A DNA stretch of 64,000 bases, from the NCBI GenBank assembly GCA_020284085.1, contig JACEVL010000423.1, positions 395,937-459,936 on the forward strand, given 5' to 3'. A program made the position numbers and the translations under genes. Below the pieces are notes generated by a model that saw only the letters and a list, made by a program, of their open reading frames with translations, made no database searches and had not been told where the DNA came from. Source of the DNA: Aporrectodea caliginosa (taxonomy: Eukaryota; Annelida; Clitellata; Crassiclitellata; Lumbricidae). This document shows positions 46,454-58,504 of this stretch, piece by piece; the first letter of the stretch is position 1; each line of letters opens with the position of its first letter.

Positions 46454-47230
46454 ATAATGTATATATAAACATATATAATTGACACTGGCTGGAGCGACTA
46501 AGTAATCAGTTTCATACCTTAGGCTTAGAAAGTTAGATGCCATCTAACGTTCTGTCAGACTTTTTAAACATACCCCGCTAGCTTCGGAACCAGTCCCAAA
46601 CCTGGATGAAGGAGGAATGTGAATCTATTGATCTTTGTTGTCGCACGGGTCGTTAAACTGAAATTTCTACTACTACGCTTTGTGAGTCAGTCGGATATTA
46701 TCACAGGAACAGAGAAGGTGAACACTTCTGAGTAGGACAATTTCGTAGGAACTGTGAAGGTCGACTGCGTTAAGGGTAGAAGAAACTTGGTAGTGAACGG
46801 AACAGAAATTTCAGACAACAAAGACGGATTCATAGATAGAGTGATAAATCAGTTTGGACAAGAACCCAGACGATTGCAATTGTTATTTCAAGAATAAGGT
46901 CAGATTTCAGTCATATAAAATTTAATTATCATAATAGTTTTGGCAACGAATGTCTATGATTTTTTTCGCATGATGGGATCCGTGCCAGAGGATGGAGAGG
47001 TAGCCAGCGCCGAGGGAGCGAGCGTCGAAGGTGGAGTGATCGGTTGCTTTCGACACCCTATTTACTCCCTGCGACAAGTAGAAAAATTCCTGCGCACGCC
47101 CATGGATGGTGTGACAAATGAACCTCCTCATTAAAAGATTGTTTATTTTCTTCTCCTAATAATCGTTTTCTTTACACCGAAATTATTTTTGACTTTGTAT
47201 GTGAAGCGCTGAGCGTTTGCATACGTTTAA
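46454..47230. other. non-coding stretch after the LTR element
   Basis: No gene is supported. A short open frame at 46940-47134 has no similarity I recognise. The end at 47222-47260 (TTTAATAAAGAACACACAAT then CAAT units) looks like facing LINE tails. Confidence 0.4.
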
Positions 47231-47242
47231 TAAAGAACACAC

Positions 47243-47690
47243 AATCAATCAATCAATCATTTATTTCTGTAACCATCAGAAGAGAAAACAAAAAACCAAC
47301 AATGAAACAGTAAGGTAACGGTTTGACATGTACTGGCTACAAGGAGGCCCAGAAGGGATCATGGATCCCGCTAAATAGGGACACCTAAATATGTAAAAAA
47401 TACAGATAGGGAAAGAAAGACAGTAGCCTAAATGATAGCCTACATAGAGTGGAGTAAGCCTTGGGCTCAAAAACAAACAAAACCAAAAAAAATAAGACGG
47501 ATCCATCAAAAATTACATTAACAAAAGAATTTAAAATCTTAACTAAAATAGCATTACAGACAAAATCATCTAATTTAATCAATCAGTAATTTCAATCAGT
47601 TATTTACACTAACTTACCTATCATTATTCCTGTCATTACTACAATTACTAACCTCTCCTTTTTATCAGACCCTTAGGCTAAGCTAGCGCA
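47243..47690 (-). other. LINE-tail-like (CAAT)n and unassigned sequence
   Basis: AATCAATCAATCAATCA at 47244-47260 followed by TTTATTTCTG resembles the reverse of the GATT-ended LINE tails. The following 400 bases contain no domain I recognise. Confidence 0.35.
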
Positions 47691-47724
47691 GAGGCGGCCG
47701 GGGGTGTATTAAGTGTTGGCAACA

Positions 47725-47970
47725 TCATTTTCTTAGTTTCGGCATATAGGCCTAAGTGCGAATTGCAAGTTCTCTCCCTCGCCGTCTCATCTTCCCAACA
47801 ACAGTGTAGGTCAATGTAGACCTAAGCTTACTGATCATAGCTGAGTTGGCTAGGGGGCGCAGGTGGAGCGTAAATCTCGAACTAAATTTCTGCCCGGGCG
47901 GGTATTTAAACCCCCCGACCTCTCAGTTGACAGTCCAGTATGCTAACCATTACACTACTGCGCACCTAAA
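47725..47970 (-). repeat. tRNA-derived SINE
   Basis: On the minus strand: head with TAGTGTAATGGTTAGCATAC (A-box region) and GGTCGGGGGGTTTAAATACC (B-box region), body CGCCCGGGCAGAAATTTAG, then AGCCAACTCAGCTATGATCA. Same family as 14500-14840. Confidence 0.75.
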
Positions 47971-47989
47971 ATCTCCTTATTTGCTGGTA

Positions 47990-48800
47990 ATTTCACCCTC
48001 CTCTTCAAACACTCTTTACTCACTCCACTCCTCAAGAAACCATCACTCGATAAAGAAATCCTTCCCAAGTATACCGACCTGTTTCCAACCTGTCATTCAT
48101 CTCTAAACTAACCGAACGCATAGGCTACTAGGCTAGTTCCGTCTCGGATCAATGACTGGCCTATTTGACTTCTAACTCACTCCTTAGCCGATGCATCAGT
48201 CTGGTTTCACCAAGTGCGATTCAACTGAAACCCTACTCACTTCCGTTTTCAATAAAATTGTTTGTGCCATCTCCAATCAGCGGGTCTCTTGTCTCTGCCT
48301 TATTCATATTTCAGCAGCTTCGATATAATTGACCACAATATCTTACTCCAATGAATGTCAACCTGGTTCGGTTTTAGTTACACAGACTTCCGTCCTACTC
48401 CTAACGCTTCTGTCACCTCATCCGTAACATTTGCAAATCGCTCCATAGCCATAGCTGTTCCGCCTGTCTGGAACAAATCCCGTCGTAGTTATAGTGAAAT
48501 ATCTTATCCATCCTACGAACTCACCAAAACCTCACCTCTTGCTATTTCTTCACAGATCTTTAACTCAAAACTGAATACACTGTTCTTTCATAAATCCTAT
48601 TCCTATACCTCCTCTTCCTCTGACCTCCATCGTCGCTTCAACTTTAAACACCACCCACCATAGCAGTCTGACACTTTGCCTGCCTGTCCCTTTGGACATT
48701 GACCTGGAAACATTTTAGATCTTACCTTCCTATCGATTTTGTTATGACTGTGCACCTGTGAAAAAGCTGATTCCCTCGACTTAGGCCACAGGGCCTGTGG
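47990..48800 (+). mobile_element. L2/CR1-like LINE with internal deletion
   Basis: The first part reads QSGFTKCDSTETLLTSVFNK and, across shifts, LIHISAA..FDIIDHNILL, the RT palm entry. It jumps to the C-terminus IAVPPVWNKSRRSYSEI and FNSKLNTLFF, then a 3' UTR with CACAGGGCCTGTGGG. Homologous to the end at 11180-11590. Confidence 0.75.
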
Positions 48801-48889
48801 GACGCCAGCAGTGCAGAAAGGAGGATCAGATCGAGCAGAACCAATCCAAACTTGCTGAGAAAGATTGAAGAGGTGTGAAGCTAGCCAGT

Positions 48890-49000
48890 ATAATCGGTAT
48901 ATAATGAGTACACTGGCCGCACACTGTCTGCGGGAAGATCAGAGGGTGAGTGAAAGGATTGGTCACCGGCCCTCATATGCTGAGACTAAGAAAATGAATT
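48890..49000 (+). repeat. 3' fragment of the tRNA-type SINE
   Basis: ATGAGTACACTGGCCGC and CCGGCCCTCATATGCTGAG match the body and end of the SINE at 14500-14840 in the plus orientation. Confidence 0.6.
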
Positions 49001-49079
49001 CGCTAACCCTTTCTATCCCTGGCGAGTGGCGCCCACTCGGGAATAAGGGATTGCTCCTTTTGTTCTTCTATAATAATAA

Positions 49080-49318
49080 TAATAAATAATAAAATAATAT
49101 CTTTTCTTTAATTTAGCGCCTGACAAACGCACTGCGCTGTACATTTACATGTTATGCAATTGAAACAATCTTAACTAGTTAACTACTAACAGAACAGACA
49201 GCCTGTAATACACGGCACTAATAGCAGCCTACAAAGCAAATCCGCCCTAACGGGGCTCGAACTCGGTACCTCTCGCACTCTTCGCCAGATGTTATCCAAC
49301 GCGCCACCGGACCCCCCT
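49080..49318 (-). repeat. second tRNA-derived SINE family
   Basis: Minus strand: GGTCCGGTGGCGCGTTGGAT (A box), CGAGTTCGAGCCCCGTTAG (B box), a body, then GGCGCTAAATTAAAG and an AT-rich TTATTA tail at 49080-49110. The GGCGCTA end is shared with the LINE tails, which suggests the LINE mobilises it. Confidence 0.7.
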
Positions 49319-49319
49319 A

Positions 49320-50323
49320 GGTGCAGATCCTACGTGTTCTCACGCCTCCCGTGCACATGTTTGTGCACAATTCATTTGCGTTTACCGTGACACGATTCAC
49401 TCTATAGGTTATACTTTGGTAACTTTGTTTATTTGAGCCGCTAAGTGATTCAAAAAACAAGTTCTGTAGGCTACATTTCCATTAACTGCGTAAATGATTT
49501 GAAAAATTCAGTTGCAGTGTATAAACTCTTGTCGGATCAATTGGATTTTCGTGTATTTTGTAAGTATGCGCTCAGCTGTTAGCGGCTGTTAATTAAGATA
49601 TGTAAATTTAAATAAATTTCAACAGAGGCCAAGTACGTTCATCCTACAAAAGGATCGAATAGACTTAACTCGAAACGACAACATTTGACGGCTTTTGATA
49701 ACGACGCTGTCGAAGTCAGTAGAGTAGGAATATGAACAACATAGCAGAGGTTTTGAGTGATTCAGATGACAAGCAATCTCTGTGTTAGAATCGCTGCTAA
49801 TTAGCAAGGATCAGTTAATTATTGTCCATCGCTCTAAGGTTTCGCGTTAAAGCTGTAGGCCTAACTATAGAATTCAAACCTTCCAGAGTCTCAAACTGTA
49901 ACTGAAGATTTTCTGCCCTAATGCCCCTCTCGGTTTTTTGCTGACACCCTGCAATTAAACACAAGTCGGCTGCTTGGCGGAATTTTTTTATAATTCACAA
50001 ATTTTTCTTTGCAAGCGAATTTTTAATAAAATTGGATCAAGAATGTTCAGAAATAATATTACTTATTAAAATTGTTGTCTAGACATTGGTTGGCTAAAAC
50101 GTTCATCAACTGATAACATTAATAGACTAAATTTAGCAAGATACACGAATATGTGTTAAGCATAATTCATACAATCAATCACTCAATTACACAATGTCCT
50201 TAGTTACATCATTAATTTATTATTTATCATCATCATCATCATCATCATCAGGTACAAAGTTTACACTATATGAGCTGTAATTGGGTATTGTTGTTGTTGT
50301 TGTTTTTATTATTATTATTATTA

Positions 50324-50395
<72 letters not shown>

Positions 50396-50878
50396 ATTAA
50401 TAAGATACTTTTATCGAGCTAATTTCTTAATTCACCTCAAAAGTATGTATTACAGGAAATTGAGGTCTTCAATGTTTTGTGAGGTTAGAATAAGAGAGAG
50501 AGAGGTCTCCCGAAGCTGGTGGTAGTTAATTCCATATAGGCCTACACATTATTCATTTCAAAGCACTCCGCAACTGATGATCCGATAGCTGGCGAAGTCA
50601 CCAGTTTATCTATAAAGGGAAGAGACACCAATCAAACTGCACTTAAAATAATTACACATAGTTAACCTTACAACAATATTGTTATTTTAATGAAGTTACA
50701 ACAGCGTTGTATTTAACTATAGCAGCTACATACGTGATTACTACTGCCGGTCGTGTAAAATCACAAACCAAAATTATAACATCGTTAACCATTCTATCTG
50801 GAATTGAAATACTTGTGCGAATCAGGCGCAGCTAAAACTAGTGAACAAGAGTAGGCCCTATTTTACATATTTTGTCTG
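49320..50878 (-). other. 3' flank of copy A with simple repeats
   Basis: 49878-50878 aligns with 22738-23944 downstream of copy B. It contains an (ATC)n run at 50226-50250 and a (TTA)n run of about 90 bases at 50307-50395 that copy B lacks. No gene is seen. Confidence 0.6.
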
Positions 50879-53193
50879 CTATCCAATAACTTTCAGAAAA
50901 CAAGAAATCATATCTTCTGTGGTCTTTGCGTCGTTGCTGATGATATGAACTTCCTTCAGAACAGCGGAAGGATTCTTTCGGTCGAAGTCTTGTATTGCTC
51001 CGACAGCTCCTTGTATGATGTCAGGCATCGGTACAGCAAATATCCCTACAATTCAGTAAGCACCATATGGATTAAAAAAATACAGAGGAAATTAGAAACT
51101 TCATTTGTACAATTACCTCTATCTGGTCTTTCCTTGTAAGTAGAAACGTTCCTCGCGGAAAGGAACAGCCTCGGAAATATTCTATCTGCGTAGAAGTTTC
51201 TGCAACATTGGAAAAATTGGCTGTTTGATAATAACTATCAGAGCTGCAGGGAAAACTCTCGGAAAAGTAATCGGTCTTTTGACATGTTTATGCTTCGGCC
51301 GAAAAAGAAAAAAGAACGCTGAAAGACATCTCTGAGGTATCGTCAAAGAAACATTACATCAACTTACATGTATAGTTTGCAAAAGGTAATCGTAACCACA
51401 TCAGATTGCACGAAGTACACTCTCAAAAGTAACGTTTACCAACAGCGTGGCTGCTAAAAACATTTCTTTCATTAGCTATATATGCACGTTGTAAGCTGGA
51501 ACCAGACGTGCAGAGGCAGTTCATAAATTTCCTTACTATTTTATTTATTGCATTTATTAAAGAGGTGAGACATGAAATCGGAGCCTTTTTGTCAGAAATA
51601 TTCAACGAATCCATCAAGTCCGGAGTTATTCCAAGAGACTGGAGGAGTGGAGGGATGCCATTGTCACACCATTATATATAAGAAAGGGAGCCGGAGCGAA
51701 ACCAGCAACTACAGACCAGTCAGTCTAACTTGCATCATATGCAAAGTGTTAGAACAAATTGTCAAGGGGAGGATGGTTGAGCACCTCCATAAAAACAAAC
51801 TAATTAACAACAGCCAACATGGGTTCATGAAGGGACGATCCTGTTTGACAAACCTGTTGGATTTTTTGAGGAGGTTTACGAAAATCTGGACAGGAATAAC
51901 TCGGTGGACCTGGTGTATCTGAACTTCGCAAAGGCATTTGACAAAGTGCCCCACAAAAGATTAGCCAGGAAGCTACAGGCATGCGGGATACAGGGAGGTC
52001 TACTAAAATGGATCAGTAACTGGCTAAATGAGAGGAGACAGCGAGTAAGAATAAAGTGCAGTAACTCAAGCTGGATTAAAGTCACAAGTGGAGTACCTCA
52101 GGGATCTGTTTTGGGGCCACTGCTATTTGTGATATACATAAATGATATCGATGAAGGAATCGTTTCAAAGATCTCGAAGTTTGCAGATGACACAAAACTC
52201 TGCGCAAAAGTTAACAACGATGAAGAAGCAAAGATACTAAGTGAGGACTTAGAAAGATTGAGCAAGTGGTCAGAAGCATAGGCGTAGACTCCGCCGGGGC
52301 AGCCGGGGCACGTGCCCCCCAATAATTGAGATGGTGGGGCATTGCCCCACCAATAAATCCAGAGCAGAATTTCTTAAAATATTAAAACTTCGTCAGAAAC
52401 AGAGACAAAGAACTTAAATACTATCATAAATTGCATAATGAAAACCAAGATTTATTTATATCTTCAATGTCTTCAAGACTTCAATATGAAACAAAGTTAC
52501 ATGTAAGCAAAAAGCAACCATTTCAGACTGAAACTGTTCTCGTTCTCGTCTCTACGCTGGATAACATCTGCCTCTCACTATGCCTTGACCTCAGTGCAGC
52601 CTTCGACACCATAATTCCATAAACCACCAGCTACTGCTTTCAAGACTCACCAAAAGGTTCTGTGTCCCCTGGGACTGCCTTAAACTGGTTAGCTTCTTAC
52701 GTAGATGACCGTATCAGCAGGTTGGCATCGGAACCGCAGTACCGCTCGATCTTAACCCGCTGTTTACACTGCTGGAATGCCACAGAGGTCTGTCCTCGGT
52801 CCTTATTAGGCTATTTAGATTCTCTACTTCCCAATCAGTCGTACATCTAATCACTTTGGAGTTCAATTACAACAGTAACCGGATGATACTCAGCTCAATC
52901 TTGCTCTGTCACACACCGATCAGCAGATTCAGCCTGGTAAACAGAAAAATTTGCATGGCTCTGTTTCAATGGTTTGACCATAAACCCAGACAAATCTGAG
53001 GCAATTCTGTTCGGTTCGCGCTAACGACTGCGTTCTCTTCGTAATTCAAATTCAATTCTTTCCTTCAAAAAACGGCTAACAACTCACCATTTCCTCTTCG
53101 ATTTCAAGCACTTGGATAGCCTATAGGTCTATTATAACTGCATCTTCTCCTGGCGGTTGACGATCAGCGTCGTAGATTCACATTTCAGGAAAT

Positions 53194-53253
<60 letters not shown>

Positions 53254-54551
53254 TTTATTTATTTTCTACAATAAAAATAATAATAATAATACATTAATGT
53301 AATACCGGAAGCGCTTATGATGCGACCAGTTTTCGCGTTCTGGTTGTCCAGACCCCATGCCCCACCAATATTTTGGACGAGTTTACGCCAGTGGTCAGAA
53401 GAGTGGAACATGCTTTTCAACATGGATAAATGCGCAGTAATGCATGTGGGAAGGAAGAACAGAGGTTCTGAATATGAAATGGGAGACAGGAAATTAAGAA
53501 CAACGGAAGAGGAGAGAGATCTGGGAGTCAAAATACACCAAAGCGCAAAACCATCCAGGCAATGCAGAGAAGCAGCGACCAAAGCAAATAAGGTGCTGGG
53601 ACAAATCAGAAGGACGGTGATCAGCAGAGAAAAAAGCATCTTCCTGAACCTATATAAAACTCTGGTCAGACCTCACTTAGAGTACAGTGCTCAAGTGTGG
53701 AGTCCCTACATGCAAAAAGATAAGGAAGTGCTAGAAAAGGTGCAGCGGAGAGCAACAAAGATGATCAGAGGATTTGCAAAACTGACGTATGAAGAGAGAT
53801 TGCTGAATTGTGGACTGACAACACTAGAGAAGAGAAGATGCAGAGGAGATTTAATAGAGACATACAAGTTGATGACTAACAACGAAGTAACGCCATACTC
53901 AAGATTCTTTCAGTTGGCTGAGAGAGGATTAAGGGGACACAAATATAAGATATTCAGGAAGTCCGAAGGCGCTATTAAGCAAAGATTTTTTAGTAGCAGA
54001 GTGATAAATGCCTGCATGGAACGAGCTGAGTGAGGAGGCAGTTTCGGTGGATACACTCAACAATTTCAAGAACAAGCTTGGGCAGATTGGATATTAAGTC
54101 ATGTATTAGTGGTGGTTCTCACACAGATTTTTAGTCTTCTGAACCACTTTAAGCCCTGTTATGTTATGTTATGTTATGTTATTAGGCGCCCAGAGTCAGT
54201 AACTCTGAATCTGAGGTGCGATACAAGTTTTCAACTTTGTCCAGAGCCGTTACAAGAAGTCTGTCCAGCAGCCTCAAACTCTCAATCGTTGTAGTAAAAT
54301 TCTACGTAATAACGCTAAGTTTCTACATCACTGGATCTGATACTACACTATTGAGAAATGCGCTATAGTAAAATTCACATATACACGTACGTCTATGCGT
54401 ATAATTAGTAATGGTAGTGGTAGTAGTGGTAATGATAGTAGTGGAACTTTGGAAGTAGCATTAGTAGCAATAGTAGTAGTGTTAGTACGAGTATTAATAG
54501 TAACAGTATAAAGTGGTGGTTGTGGTGGTGGTGGTGGCGGCGGCGGCGGCG

Positions 54552-54582
<31 letters not shown>

Positions 54583-57500
54583 CAGTAGCAGTATTAATGT
54601 AGTAATGCGAACTATAAACGCAAATGTAGTTCTATGGCCAATTGTTACCTGCGCTGATTGGAGGCAGTGAAATTGAAGAGGCGCCTAGCTTGTTGGCGTA
54701 CTCAAGGCAGTTGAGGAAAGTGACTTTGATCGTTGGAACGAGCCCTGCCTTGTTATCCTTGAACTCATAGGCAGTTGGACCAACAGCATGTATTACATAC
54801 TTAATGGGTGGTGGAAGTTTTCCAGCCGATGTGTGAACGACTTCACTTGTCTGGAGTTTGCCTTGTTTTAAAATGATCTTTCGACTTTCCTCGTCGATCG
54901 CTGGACCGCCGGCGTCTAGTATCACTCTGGCCAGACCTCCACCGTGGGCCAAATGTTCATTTGCAGGATTAACAATCACCTCAGTCGGCTGCTTAATCAT
55001 ATTGCCCTGGTACACCGACACTTTGAGGTTTCCACGCGTTGTAAACTCTAGTTTGTCCTTGGATGACGTCGTGGTATGAATTCCGTCGCCAGCTTTTGTC
55101 ACGTTTTCCTTCGGATCGGGAAAACGACCTTGTTTGTTTCCGATGCCCGACTTGAAGTCTTGAGACCCACTCTGAGACCTAGTTTGTGGCGCATCCAACT
55201 GATGTGCACTTCTCCCTTTGCCATTCGATCCAGAATCATCATTTATGCCAGTAGCAGAACCTTTACTAGGGCTTTGTTTATTTCTGATTAAAAGCTCTAC
55301 AGATATTTTAATAAGCCATTTATAGGTGCGTTCTACTTCATCCGTTAGTCCAATAACTTTGCAACTTCGTTCTTTGGGATTAAACATCAGCGTAATGTTC
55401 TTATTTGTGTTGTTGCTTTCAACGACGTCTTTAAATATATCAAATTCAAATTCATTCGGCACGGAATAGCATTTTTTGCGCAGTTTGTCAATGAGGCGTT
55501 TCAGGTCTTTCTTATTCATCCGAAGATCCTCCTCGTTGTTACTTCCAATAACATAATCCATTTGTTGTTCAGAGACTCGGATCTGACTAACGGAACAGTC
55601 CGTGAAATCCAAGTAATTGCTGTGCTCCATCAGATATTCATGAATGTCCATGTCAACTTTTATTACTTTTTGGTACTGATTGGAAGCTGGATAATTGACA
55701 GGAGTTGCCTTATCCAAAGCATCAGCCGATGACTCTGACTTCTGCATATCCTCAGGCTTGGATACCAGAACACGTGTTCTTTTCACTTCTTTCGGTTGGT
55801 CCTTGTCGACATCATTGCTGGACTGCCTTACTAAATCCTGACCTGCTTCAGATTTTGTCTCACCAGTTTTCAGTATTCTTTTACGCTTCTTTTCTGGATT
55901 TGGGTTTTCCAGGTCAGTTGAGCCTTTCTTATCCAAGTCTGATATGGGATCAACAGATGATTGCGGATCGTCCAATTTCAAAGCAGGCTTTCCCTGTTCA
56001 TTTACGTCACGAATGTCATCTACATTTGTTGATTGAGCCGACTTTTTGTTCCCCGGATACTGAATTCCAGCGGCGTCTGGCTGAATAGAGGTTTCGTTCA
56101 ATCTCTTATGAACATTTTGAGAGCGGTTCATAATAATTGCTTGGATCTTGTCGTTCAAACGTGCTCTTGCCAGTTCAATTTTCCATGGGACTCCCGCTAA
56201 AGAAATCGTTTTCGTATCCCCGTGAACAGATTTTGGAAAACTTAACTTGAGATCATACAACTTTGCTGTTTTCTGAATTTCAAATTGTATCGTTTGATCT
56301 TCGTCTTCAATCTCTCTCAACCAAGATCCGCTTAAAGTTATCGACATCTCTTCGAAAAGCTAAAACATAAATTTCATAATGGGAAAATCCAACGCAAATT
56401 TAGCAACAGATTTTTTTATCCTACTTATTCGAGTTGTGAAAGTATCTTCATCGGAGTACAATTTGTGTCTGAGCAGAGGACGGAAAACTCTTAAGAAGAA
56501 AAGATAGTCACAGGGCAGCCGGGCATCTTTCGTTTCGGCGGAAAATGGGCTATGCGCATCTTCGGAGCGACCTCAACGTTGAGTCACTGTACACTGTACA
56601 GTTGGCGTCGACCTATCGTCTGGCAGGCGATAAATGTTGTAGCCTACGTGCAACCGGCGGCTCAAGGGATATCCGGACATGCGGCATCAACCACTAATGA
56701 CGGACCTCTAGTTGCTGGCGTAATCGTGGGTCGCGGATGATGCCGCCTTTCCTCGCTCCACACTGTCGATGCAGATTGTTCCAGAAACTTTGAACAAGAT
56801 GTCATAATTATGTCAACTCTGGATTGGAATCTGCTGGTTGGGTTCCACGTGCGTACGTGGGCCTCGGGACACTTCTAGTTTTCTGAACATTGCTATGCTT
56901 ACAAATCAATTTCTGTTCTTGGTAGCGTTTCACGACCCATAGGTCAGTTCAGAGAAAACTCTGATGAAATGCTCTTAAGTGGCGCTACATAGATTTCTCA
57001 TTATAATTACAATTAGACTTTGTCTCTACATAAGTGATCTTTTACAAATTGTAATGACAACGTTTGTAAGGAATTTTCGTGACATTTCATTACTAAACCA
57101 GTTTTTAAGCCACTTCCACGTCTTAGAAATTTCTAATGAATTTTGGAAATTCACATGGATCGGACTCAACCAACATCGCCTTTATCACCTTTAAGTCACA
57201 GTGTAGTCAGTTAGCTCGCATCAACACGAAGAAGTTTGTGACCTTTGTAAAAAAAACACTTGTGCATCATATAGGCCCCTAGCCTATAGGCCTATCACGT
57301 AATGCCGGAGTAAGGAAGTTTATACATTCAAACAGATGTAGGGATGTCGACAGTCCAGTGGATAGGATTCTCTGAATTGCAACCGATTAGAGTGACTTGT
57401 CCGTTCTTCCCCTCCCATCCAAATCGCATCCTTGGCAAATGTCTCGTAAAAACCCGAAAATGTTCAGCAATTCCATAAGTGTACCGTATAATGATTACCT

Positions 57501-58020
57501 CTGGCCTAAGAGTGACCCGATTCCCGTCTATTTCTTTAAAATTCAAGAACTCGTAAGCGACATCTGGAAAGAAAGAGAAAACAAGTGACCATCTGGACAT
57601 CAGCGCGGATAACACAAATATCGCGGTGACAACGATAATGTTAGGTATGATATGTTTGCTAATAATGATACCCATTACCCACCTGGCCAGTTCATGCAAG
57701 CCCACAATAAGCCTATACATGTATACAAATAGCTTCAACCGAAACGGTTTTAGAGCTCGTGTTTTCATATAACTTTTCCTTTTAAAATACTTATAGCGAA
57801 CGTTTGAATTTGTAGATCAAAGCTGAGAGACTGTTGACTGACAAGTAGGCCTACCGGGACGAGTAAGAACCAGAAAGGCTGTCGCTGTCGGCCCGTTGCT
57901 GAAGATTTCGATGGTTTCCAAGAGATCTTCGGCTGGCCAATCGAGGAAACGACGCACATCCGCGGTTGAGACGTCACTCCGAAGACTTTCAATTTTTAAC
58001 GGATATCTATTCATCTCCAT
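50879..58020 (-). CDS. copy A: PARP14-like RRM/KH/macro protein without transferase domain
   Basis: Four exons, 58020-57855, 57563-57499, 56359-54649 and 51045-50879, join in phase to 702 residues. Residues 1-90 form an RRM-like fold (YPLKIESL, ETIEIFSNG, TAFLVLTRP, LNFKEIDGNRVTL), as at the N-terminus of PARP10/14. A KH-like segment follows (about 82-150), then a polar linker, then a second KH-like region with CKVIGLTDEVERTYKW (about 400-430). The macro domain (about 528-702) has intact ADP-ribose loops: NPANEHLAHGGGLA near 539, AGGPAIDEESRK, VIHAVGP, and across the last junction ISAGIFAVP. There is no WWE or ART domain, so it should read, or possibly hydrolyse, ADP-ribose rather than write it. 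The ATG at 56347 is internal: the paralogue has ACG there. A LINE sits in intron 3. Confidence 0.85.
52277..53389. mobile_element. 1.1-kb insertion with a 12-bp target duplication
   Basis: AGTGGTCAGAAG flanks it at 52265-52276 and 53390-53401, and removing the insert rejoins the LINE frame. The left end has GGCGTAGACTCCGCC and GTGGGGCATTGCCCCAC. The right end, inverted, reads GGCGTAAACTCGTCC and TTGGTGGGGCATGGGG, so the termini are imperfect inverted repeats. Inside are a decayed fragment of another LINE (CLDLSAAFDTIIP, ALNWLASYVDDRISRL) and an (AAT)n run. The class is uncertain. Confidence 0.75.
53190..53295. repeat. (AAT)n microsatellite
   Basis: About 60 bases of AAT followed by an interrupted second run. 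Confidence 0.9.
54410..54600. repeat. compound GTA/GGT/GGC/AGC trinucleotide repeats
   Basis: Runs of TAGTAG, GGTGGTGG, GGCGGCGG, CAGCAGCAG and TAGTAGTAG follow one another just downstream of the donor of exon 3 of copy A. Confidence 0.85.
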
Positions 58021-58069
58021 CGCTGGTGGTGAAGGATTTCATCCAATGAGCAGGATCGAGGCTGTATAC

Positions 58070-58126
58070 GGTCGCTATAATTATGAAAACATGTATAATA
58101 TACTTGTTTTCATAATTATAGCGACC
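58070..58126. repeat. 28-bp palindrome with a 1-base spacer
   Basis: Arms 58070-58097 and 58099-58126 are inverted copies with one mismatch. The left arm begins GGTCGCTATAATTATG. It lies 50 bases upstream of the copy A start codon. Confidence 0.95.
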
Positions 58127-58149
58127 TTATACATATTATGTACATTTTT

Positions 58150-58445
58150 CAGCGTTACTTGAAGAAGAATGCAAAGAAGAATGCGAAGAAGAAGATTGCA
58201 AAAAAGAATGCGAAGAAGAATGCGAAGAAGAATGCAAAGAAGAATGCAAAAAAATGCGAAGAAGAATGCGAAGAAGAATGCGAAAAAGAAGAATAATGCA
58301 AAATAGAATGTGAAGAATGTGAAAAGGGAGAAGAATGTGAAGAAGAATGCGAAGAAGAATGCAAAAAAGAAAAAGAATGCGAAGAAGAAGAACAAGATGA
58401 AGAAGAACAAGAAGAACAAGAAAAAAGAAGAAGGAAGAAGAGCAA
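58150..58445. repeat. purine-rich array of a 9-12 bp GAAGAATGC unit
   Basis: Variants of AAGAAGAATGCG and AAAAAAGAATGCG repeat over almost 300 bases, one strand being nearly all purine. Long open frames arise on both strands from the unit length. Confidence 0.9.
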
Positions 58446-58504
58446 GAACAAGAACAACAGTCCGGTGATCTAGGCCGAGAGGCAGCCATGCGCATAAAGA
58501 GTTA

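Larger units (their letters stand above)
51559..54181 (+). mobile_element. CR1/Rex1-like LINE, 5'-truncated, split by an insertion
   Basis: Reverse transcriptase is well preserved: NYRPVSLTCIICKVLEQIV, QHGFMKGRSCLTNLLDF, LNFAKAFDKVPHKRL, SGVPQGSVLGPLLF and FADDTKLCAK, with a frameshift near 51870. After the insert it continues WNMLFNMDKCAVMHVGRK, LVRPHLEYSAQVWSPY and VQRRATKMIRGF, and ends with a TTATG-repeat tail. The paralogous intron of copy B is an empty site: its GCATTTATTACGCCGCCAG spans the junction. The insertion is therefore younger than the A/B duplication. Confidence 0.9.

Noticed and set aside
46454..47134. A second LTR element next to the Gmr1-like one
   Set aside because: The sequence looks leader-like in places but I found no matching LTR, primer-binding site or domain.
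54632..56347. Long open frame taken as the complete copy A protein starting at 56347
   Set aside because: A splice acceptor lies 12 bases upstream, the paralogue has ACG at this codon, and the last 14 bases run past a donor into intron sequence. It is exon 3 only.
57328..57768. 146-codon frame over exon 2 of copy A as a membrane protein gene
   Set aside because: Its hydrophobic start is intron sequence. Only 65 bases between a good acceptor and a donor conserved in copy B are coding.
58081..58495. Phe/Ser/Leu-rich frames on the minus strand
   Set aside because: Complement of the purine-rich array. There are no start or splice signals of a gene.
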